DNA of 64,000 nucleotides from Merluccius polli (Eukaryota; Chordata; Actinopteri; Gadiformes; Merlucciidae): NCBI GenBank assembly GCA_030340625.1, contig JAOPHQ010000921.1:10001-74000 (forward strand), given 5' to 3'. Numbering within the stretch: the first letter of the stretch is position 1; each line of letters begins with the position of its first letter. Shown here one piece after another: positions 53,901 through 64,000 of this stretch. The position numbers were made by a program, and so were the translations under genes. The notes under the pieces were generated by a model. That model saw only the letters and a list, made by a program, of their open reading frames with translations, searched no databases and was not told the DNA's origin.

Positions 53901-56900
53901 CCCAGCCGTCGGACTCTGAGGCGGGCACTACATCGATGTGGGCCAGCAGCATGTAGGGCACCAGGTCAGGCTGAGAGCCCTGCACCCAGAACAGGTGGCT
54001 GTAGTCAGCCACCACCTCATGCTGAACCAGGCTTGAAGCGAACACTGTCGGGAAAGCTAAGGCAAGAAACATGGTGGAAAAGTAACTAAGTACATTTACT
54101 CAAGTACTTGCACACAAATTTGAGGTACGAGTACTTTACTTGAGTATTTCAATTTTCTTGCTACCTTATTCTTCTACTCCACTACATCTCAGAGGCAAAT
54201 ATTTTACTCCAATACATTCATCTGACAGCTTTAGCTATTAGTTACTTTGGAGAGCCAGATTAAGAATACAAAATATAATCAATAAATACACTATATTATT
54301 ATATCAATAAGGCTTTATTGGTCCCCAGGGGGAAATTTACAAGCTACCCAGCAGTATGTAAAGTAATATATTAATCGGATTATCGCCACAAATGTGATTG
54401 ACGATAAACACAATAATGTTCTTGTACGTTTTTCGTTTTTAGCGATATTATCGTGATCGCCACAATTTACTTAATAATTTGCGTACAAATAATTCATAAA
54501 TAATTGTTCAATGGATAGTTCATTATTTGATACTTCACGAATCAAGAATTGTGTTCACATTTCATTGACATTAATAATGGCGGACGTGGCAGACGGAGAA
54601 GAGAAGAGGGGGCGAGACATGGAATGAAATGGGCCATTCTGCATAGTGAGTACTTTCACTTTTAGTACTTTAAGTACATTTTGATGCCAATACTTTTTGT
54701 ACTATTACTTAACATTTTGAATGCAGGACTTTGACTTGTAACAGAGTATTTCTACAGTGTGGTATTACTACTTCAACTAAGTAAAACATCTTCCACCACT
54801 GAAAAAGAGACAATATAAAAAGTAACAGAATAGTAAAACAGGCCTACAGTATTACAGCCTCCAGAATAAATGGACACATGGTCTGCAGTGCCACACTGAC
54901 TACAGACAATAAATAATATCCTGGGTTACTTCAAACCTACCTTTCCTTAATAACCGGCCGAATGCAAGGAGCGCAGTGGTGTTGATGTCCGTGGGCGAGT
55001 GGGACACAGTGGGGATCCGGACAGCCTCTGTACCAACAACATGACACCTGTCAGCTCTAGATGACCTGATAAACTGTACCAACAACATGACACCTGTCAG
55101 CTCTAGATTACCTGATAAACTGTACCAACAACATGACACCTGTCAGCTCTAGATGACCTGATAAACTGTACCAACAACATGACACCTGTCAGCTCTAGAT
55201 GACCTGATAAACTGTACCAACAACAAGACACCTGTCAGCTCTAGGTGACCTGATAAACTGTACCAACAACATGACACCTGTCAGCTCTAGATGACCTGAT
55301 AAACTGTACCAACAACATGACACCTGTCAGCTCTAGATGACCTGATAAACTGTACCAACAACAAGACACCTGTCAGCTCTAGATGACCTGATAAACTGTA
55401 CCAACAACATGACACCTGTCAGCTCTAGATGACCTGATAAACTGTACCAACATGACACCTGTCAGCTCTAGATGACCTGATAAACTGTACCAACAACATG
55501 ACACCTGTCAGCTCTAGATGACCTGATAAACTGTACCAACAACATGACACCTGTCAGCTCTAGGTGACCTGATAAACTGTACCAACCTCATGACACCTGT
55601 CAGCTCTAGGTGACCTGATAAACTGTACCAACAACATGACACCTGTCAGCTCTAGATGACCTGATAAACTGTACCAACAACATGACACCTGTCAGCTCTA
55701 GGTGACCTGATAAACTGTACCAACAACATGACACCTGTCAGCTCTAGATAACCTGATAAACTGTGCCAATAACATGACACCTGTCAGCTCTAGGTGACCT
55801 GATAAACTGTACCAACAACATGACACCTGTCAGCTCTAGGTGACCTGATAAACTGTACCAACAACAAGACACCTGTCAGCTCTAGGTGACCTGATAAACT
55901 GTACCAACATGACACCTGTCAGCTCTAGATGACCTGATAAACTGTACCAACATGACACCTGTCAGCTCTAGGTGACCTGATAAACTGTACCAACAACATG
56001 ACACCTGTCACCTCTAGGTGACCTGATAAACTGTACCAACAACATGACACCTGTCAGCTCTAGGTGACCTGATAAACTGTACCAACAACATGACACCTGT
56101 CAGCTCTAGATGACCTGATAAACTGTACCAACAACATGACACCTGTCAGCTCTAGGTGACCTGATAAACTGTACCAACATCATGACACCTGTCAGCTCTA
56201 GATGACCTGATAAACTGTACCAATAACATGACACCTGTCAGCTCTAGGTGACCTGATAAACTTACCAACATGACACCTGTCAGCTCTAGATGACCTGATA
56301 AACTGTACCAACAACATGACACCTGTCACCTCTAGATGACCTGATAAACTGTACCAACATGACACCTGTCAGCTCTAGATGACCTGATAAACTGTACCAA
56401 CATGACACCTGTCAGCTCTAGGTGACCTGATAAACTGTACCAACAACATGACACCTGTCAGCTCTAGGTGACCTGATAAACTGTACCAACAACATGACAC
56501 CTGTCACCTCTAGGTGACCTGATAAACTGTACCAACATCATGACACCTGTCAGCTCTAGGTGACCTGATAAACTGTACCAACATCATGACACCTGTCAGC
56601 TCTAGGTGACCTGATAAACTGTACCAACAACATGACACCTGTCAGCTATAGATGACCTGATAAACTGTACCAGCAACATGACACCTGTCAGCTCTAGATG
56701 ACCTGATAAACTGTACCAACAACATGACACCTGTCAGCTCTAGGTGACCTGATAAACTGTACCAACAACATGACACCTGTCAGCTCTAGGTGACCTGATA
56801 AACTGTACCAACAACATGACACCTGTCAGCTCTAGGTGACCTGATAAACTGTACCAACAACATGACACCTGTCAGCTCTAGGTGACCTGATAAACTGTAC

Positions 56901-58303
56901 CAACAACATGACACCTGTCAGCTCTAGGTGACCTGATAAACTGTACCAACAACATGACACCTGTCAGCTCTAGGTGACCTGATAAACTGTACCAACAACA
57001 TGACACCTGTCACCTCTAGGTGACCTGATAAACTGTACCAACATGACACCTGTCAGCTCTAGGTGATCTGATAAACTGTACCAACAACATGACACCTGTC
57101 ACCTCTAGGTGACCTGATAAACTGTACCAACAACATGACACCTGTCACCTCTAGGTGACCTGATAAACTGTACCAACATCATGACACCTGTCAGCTCTAG
57201 GTGACCTGATAAACTGTACCAACATCATGACACCTGTCAGCTCTAGGTGACCTGATAAACTGTACCAACATCATGACACCTGTCAGCTATAGATGACCTG
57301 ATAAACTGTACCAACAACATGACACCTGTCAGCTCTAGATGACCTGATAAACTGTACCAACAACATGACACCTGTCAGCTCTAGGTGACCTGATAAACTG
57401 TACCAACAACATGACACCTGTCAGCTCTAGGTGACCTGATAAACTGTACCAACAACATGACACCTGTCAGCTCTAGATGACCTGATAAACTGTACCAATA
57501 ACATGACACCTGTCAGCTCTAGGTGACCTGATAAACTGTACCAACATCATGACACCTGTCAGCTCTAGGTGACCTGATAAACTGTACCAACAACATGACA
57601 CCTGTCAGCTCTAGATGACCTGATAAACTGTACCAATAACATGACACCTGTCAGCTCTAGGTGACCTGATAAACTGTACCAACAACAAGACACCTGTCAG
57701 CTCTAGATGACCTGATAAACTGTACCAATAACATGACACCTGTCAGCTCTAGGTGACCTGATAAACTGTACCAACAACATGACACCTGTCAGCTCTAGGT
57801 GACCTGATAAACTGTACCAACAACAAGACACCTGTCAGCTCTAGATGACCTGATAAACTGTACCAACAACATGACACCTGTCAGCTCTAGGTGACCTGAT
57901 AAACTGTACCAACAACATGACACCTGTCAGCTCTAGGTGACCTGATAAACTTACCAACATGACACCTGTCAGCTCTAGATGACCTGATAAACTGTACCAA
58001 CAACATGACACCTGTCAGCTCTAGGTGACCGTAGTGTCTGGTATCGATCCCCCTCCTTCCCCTTATTGGAAATCCAGACGCACCTTTAAAGTTTTCGAGC
58101 ATCTCTTCTCTCTGCCGCTGGCTGACGTCAAACCCGACGCGCTTCGTCTCCTCCCAGCGGGCGAGGTGAAGTCCTGCGTTCACGTCCAGGGAAAACGTCC
58201 TGACCGTGGCGACGGCGAAGAGGGACGTGATAACGCAGAGCAACGCCAGACACACACCGCGGACATAACGGAACAGTGTGGCCCGGTGTCTGGGGTCCGC
58301 CAT
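47905..58303 (-). CDS. pm20d1: PM20D1, N-fatty-acyl-amino acid synthase/hydrolase
   Basis: Thirteen exons in coding order: 58303-58084, 55027-54941, 54056-53821, 53710-53624, 52260-52127, 51982-51863, 51776-51701, 51590-51529, 51427-51349, 51224-51153, 49437-49272, 48806-48707 and 48034-47905. They sum to 1569 nt, 522 aa (human about 502), with every junction in frame. This secreted M20-family metalloenzyme joins or splits fatty acids and amino acids, making N-acyl amino acids linked to uncoupled respiration. The N-terminus has a hydrophobic signal/anchor (about 16-32). The metal and catalytic residues are present: AHIDVV (His142, Asp144), GRGTLDDK (Asp175), GHDEE (209-210), LDEG in exon 5 and a late IHGINE histidine. 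Other matches include GHSSMPPRESSIGILAAAVKR-type sequence and NTDSR. The gene is unusually repeat-loaded: repeats abut the acceptors of exons 2, 3, 5 and 10. Confidence 0.95.
48091..48674. mobile_element. MITE with GGGCGTGTTCACACC inverted ends
   Basis: About 28-bp terminal inverted repeats starting TAAGGGCGTGTTCACACCTG. It is 584 bp long and lies in the intron between PM20D1 exons 12 and 13. A related trimmed copy is nested at 43350-43931. Short open frames shared by the two copies are not recognisable proteins. Confidence 0.8.
49046..49246. mobile_element. Complete copy of the CACCAGGTGTGA palindromic MITE
   Basis: About 200 bp with inverted ends. It is the uninterrupted relative of the element at 15109-15993 and lies in a PM20D1 intron. 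Confidence 0.8.
49575..50794 (+). mobile_element. Complete Tc1/mariner transposon
   Basis: A 1220-bp element with perfect 30-bp inverted ends starting CACTCACCGGCCACTTTATT, flanked by TA on each side, and encoding one uninterrupted transposase. The exact ends and intact frame suggest recent insertion. Confidence 0.95.
49722..50762 (+). CDS. Tc1/mariner transposase, intact, DD36E type
   Basis: A 346-aa single-exon protein inside the transposon at 49575-50794. The N-terminal part (about 1-115) has two helix-turn-helix regions for binding the inverted ends, with SISETADLLGFSRTTISRVY as the first. The catalytic triad is Asp155 (WSDESRF), Asp246 (QQDNAPCH) and Glu283 (LNPIEHLW). The last two are separated by 36 residues rather than the 34 of classical Tc1, which matches the described DD36E lineage of Tc1/mariner elements. 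A SPDLNPIE block and GGGGVMVWG are typical of the superfamily. It cuts the element out and pastes it at TA. The start ATG is the first in frame. No frameshift or stop is seen. It lies in the sense opposite to the PM20D1 host gene. Confidence 0.95.
   Translation: MGKKGDLSDFERGMVVGARQAGLSISETADLLGFSRTTISRVYREWSEKEKISSERQFCGRKCLVDARGQRRMARLVRADRKATVTQITTRYNRGMQKSISERTTRRTLRRMGYSSRRPHRVPLLSAKNRKLRLQFAQAHQNWTIEDWKNVAWSDESRFLLRHSDGRVRIWRQQHESMDPSCLVSTVQAGGGGVMVWGIFSWHTLGLLVPIEHRVKATDYLSIVADHVHPFMTTVYPSSDGYFQQDNAPCHKARIISDWFLEHDNEFTVLKWPPQSPDLNPIEHLWDVVEREIRIMDVQPTNLQQLRDAIMSIWTKLSEECFQYLVESVPRRIKAVLKAKGGPTRY
51234..51309. repeat. Perfect 76-bp palindrome inside PM20D1 intron 9
   Basis: The arms starting GGAAGAAAATATATTCTTTA are exact inverses over the full 38 bases each side (AT centre). 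The host intron (51225-51348) is only 124 bases, so 61 percent of it is this hairpin. On the gene strand the pyrimidine tract before the exon 10 acceptor (TTTTCTTCC) is the closing part of the hairpin. Confidence 0.97.
52285..53460. mobile_element. hAT element with 8-bp target duplication and GC-rich core
   Basis: A 1176-bp element beginning CAGGGCTCCGAACCGGTTC and ending with an AAGCCCTG terminus. It is flanked by perfect direct repeats GTTTGCAT (52277-52284, 53461-53468). No transposase frame is visible. The core (53020-53300) is a GC-rich tandem array built on GTAACACACCGCGGACCTAC with poly-G runs. The element ends 17 bases before the exon 5 acceptor of PM20D1. Confidence 0.9.
54070..54801. 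mobile_element. hAT-like non-autonomous element
   Basis: The left end reads ATGGTGGAAAAGTAACTAAG and the right end TTCCACCACTG. These form the inverted-end pair of a common fish hAT family with ACTCAAGTA-rich subterminal sequence. No clean target duplication was seen. It ends about 13 bases before the acceptor of PM20D1 exon 3. Confidence 0.7.
55029..58028. repeat. 3-kb minisatellite, about 65 copies of a 46-bp unit
   Basis: The unit (TGTACCAACAACATGACACC, then TGTCAGCTCTAGATGACCTG, then ATAAAC) repeats head to tail. Variants include AGATG/AGGTG, CAACAT/CAACAACAAG and 3-base contractions (CCAACATGACACC). It fills almost all of PM20D1 intron 1. On the gene strand each unit ends GTTGTTGGTACAG, identical to the real exon 2 acceptor at the array edge. 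Confidence 0.97.
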
Positions 58304-58960
58304 GTTGCCTCCCCGCCCTGCCGCTGTTTACCTACGGCAGCCCGCGCGGACCAAAACTCAAACCGTTAAAGCCTACCTGGTCTGTTATCCGCAAGAGGCA
58401 ATATAAACTAGTTTATAAGTTTTACAATATAGACTATTGTACCCATAAACTGTAGTATGTCATGTAATCACACTTCTTATATACTTCCACTAAACTAAAT
58501 GTACTTCTGAAATGCATTTCCCATTTCCCCCCCAAAACTAACTGACAAAACAATCCTTTATGCAAAACACCCTTTACTGATACATGGTCAAAAACAACAA
58601 TACAACATACATTAAAAAAAACAGGCAGCATGAGCCGATTATTAACATGTAACATTTTTTGTTTAGATTTTATAAATACAATTTAGGGACATGACAATGG
58701 ACAACAGGACTACATAACTATCCATTACCCAGTGTATTTAAACTGTGACAAAGTTATGCAACAAGTCATACAAATGCGAAACCCGACGAGAAACTGCTCC
58801 CACAGAGACATGAACAGAACCGACTTGTTTCCAACGCCGTGACGCCTCCCATGCAAGGTCACAGCACTGTGTGCACAGCTTATCACAGGGACAATACAGC
58901 AAACATTAAGCAACGTCTCGGCTGTAAACCGTAGACCGGCTGCGATCAGGACCCTAGTTC

Positions 58961-63483
<4,523 letters not shown>

Positions 63484-63659
63484 CTAGCGCAGCGGATACA
63501 AGGTCAGCTTGTTTTAAGTGCACATACAATTCAAAATTAGAATTTAAAACTGCTTCACGATGACCACATGATCACTTTAATACATCATGTAATACACAAA
63601 ACATCTGATATCATTTCTGAAATGAGAAGAAAATTGACATATTTATGTTTTGCCTATTG

Positions 63660-64000
63660 TTACCATGGTAATGTAATACCGCAGTAAAGGATTGGGCAGC
63701 AAATGGCCAACGGTTTACTAGGATGTGTTTTAAGCTTTGGAAAACCGGCCAGAAACAATCCTACTCAATAAGGAATGGTTATATTGTACTGGCGGCCATA
63801 TTGTTTATGATCATCATGCCTCTTATGGTATAAAGTTGATAGAGACCACCGCCTTAACGACTTTACGTCACAGCCCATCAGATAGACATGAGACTCATTA
63901 ACAAACAGTCTCGAAAATGAATATTCATGAGCAACTTACAACCTTTGCCATTTAAAAATCTACTCATATATTGTTAAACATGGACGCTTCGGGGGACCAC
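63660..64000. repeat. Dispersed repeat, copy 2 of 2 in the window
   Basis: A diverged match to 33390-33690 in the same orientation. It runs to the window edge, so its end is not seen. Confidence 0.7.

Noticed and set aside
55029..58028. Possible CRISPR-like or satellite-encoded array
   Set aside because: The 46-bp units are contiguous with no spacers and sit in a vertebrate intron; this is a minisatellite.

Overview
This is vertebrate nuclear DNA, most probably from a ray-finned (teleost) fish. The genes are split into many short exons with GT-AG introns. The proteins are vertebrate families, and the intergenic and intronic DNA is packed with fish-style cut-and-paste transposons (hAT, Tc1/mariner, foldback MITEs), microsatellites and long minisatellites. 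No prokaryotic operon, CRISPR array, tRNA or rRNA gene was seen. The species cannot be named from the sequence.

Layout. 1-8.1 kb holds no recognisable gene but has a 1.1-kb minisatellite of 59-bp units. 8.2-10.3 kb holds a possible two-exon small gene of unknown function (about 89 aa). 11.4-16.5 kb (+) is an 8-exon PNPLA8-like calcium-independent phospholipase A2. 17-22.6 kb is repeat-rich intergenic DNA. 22.7-35.4 kb (+) is a 26-exon L1-family adhesion gene that matches neurofascin best, including a 12-nt RSLE microexon. 37.2-41.6 kb (+) is a GH18 chitinase with a chitin-binding domain. 42.6-47.3 kb (+) is a second GH18 copy that looks decayed. 47.9-58.3 kb (-) is a complete 13-exon PM20D1, interrupted by an intact Tc1/mariner transposon, two hAT-type elements, a perfect 76-bp palindrome and a 3-kb minisatellite of 46-bp units. 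59-63.5 kb (-) holds the 3' part of a LEM-domain inner-nuclear-membrane protein gene (LAP2/LEMD1-like) that continues past the right edge.

Context. From general knowledge, neurofascin, chitinase, PM20D1 and LEMD1 all lie in human 1q32.1, so most of this block looks like conserved synteny. The PNPLA8-like gene is expected beside NRCAM (the neurofascin paralogue), so its presence here suggests a retained vertebrate-duplication (ohnolog) copy. The genes share a neighbourhood, not a pathway: mitochondrial lipid hydrolysis, axon-initial-segment adhesion, chitin digestion, N-acyl amino acid metabolism and nuclear envelope structure.

The most unusual signals are in PM20D1. Its intron 1 is built of about 65 repeats that each carry a copy of the exon 2 splice acceptor, and its 124-nt intron 9 is mostly one perfect hairpin. 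Exons were assigned by eye from splice sites, reading frame and family similarity. In the four genes with an intact frame or only local breaks, exon lengths add up to a whole frame, apart from one extra base in neurofascin.
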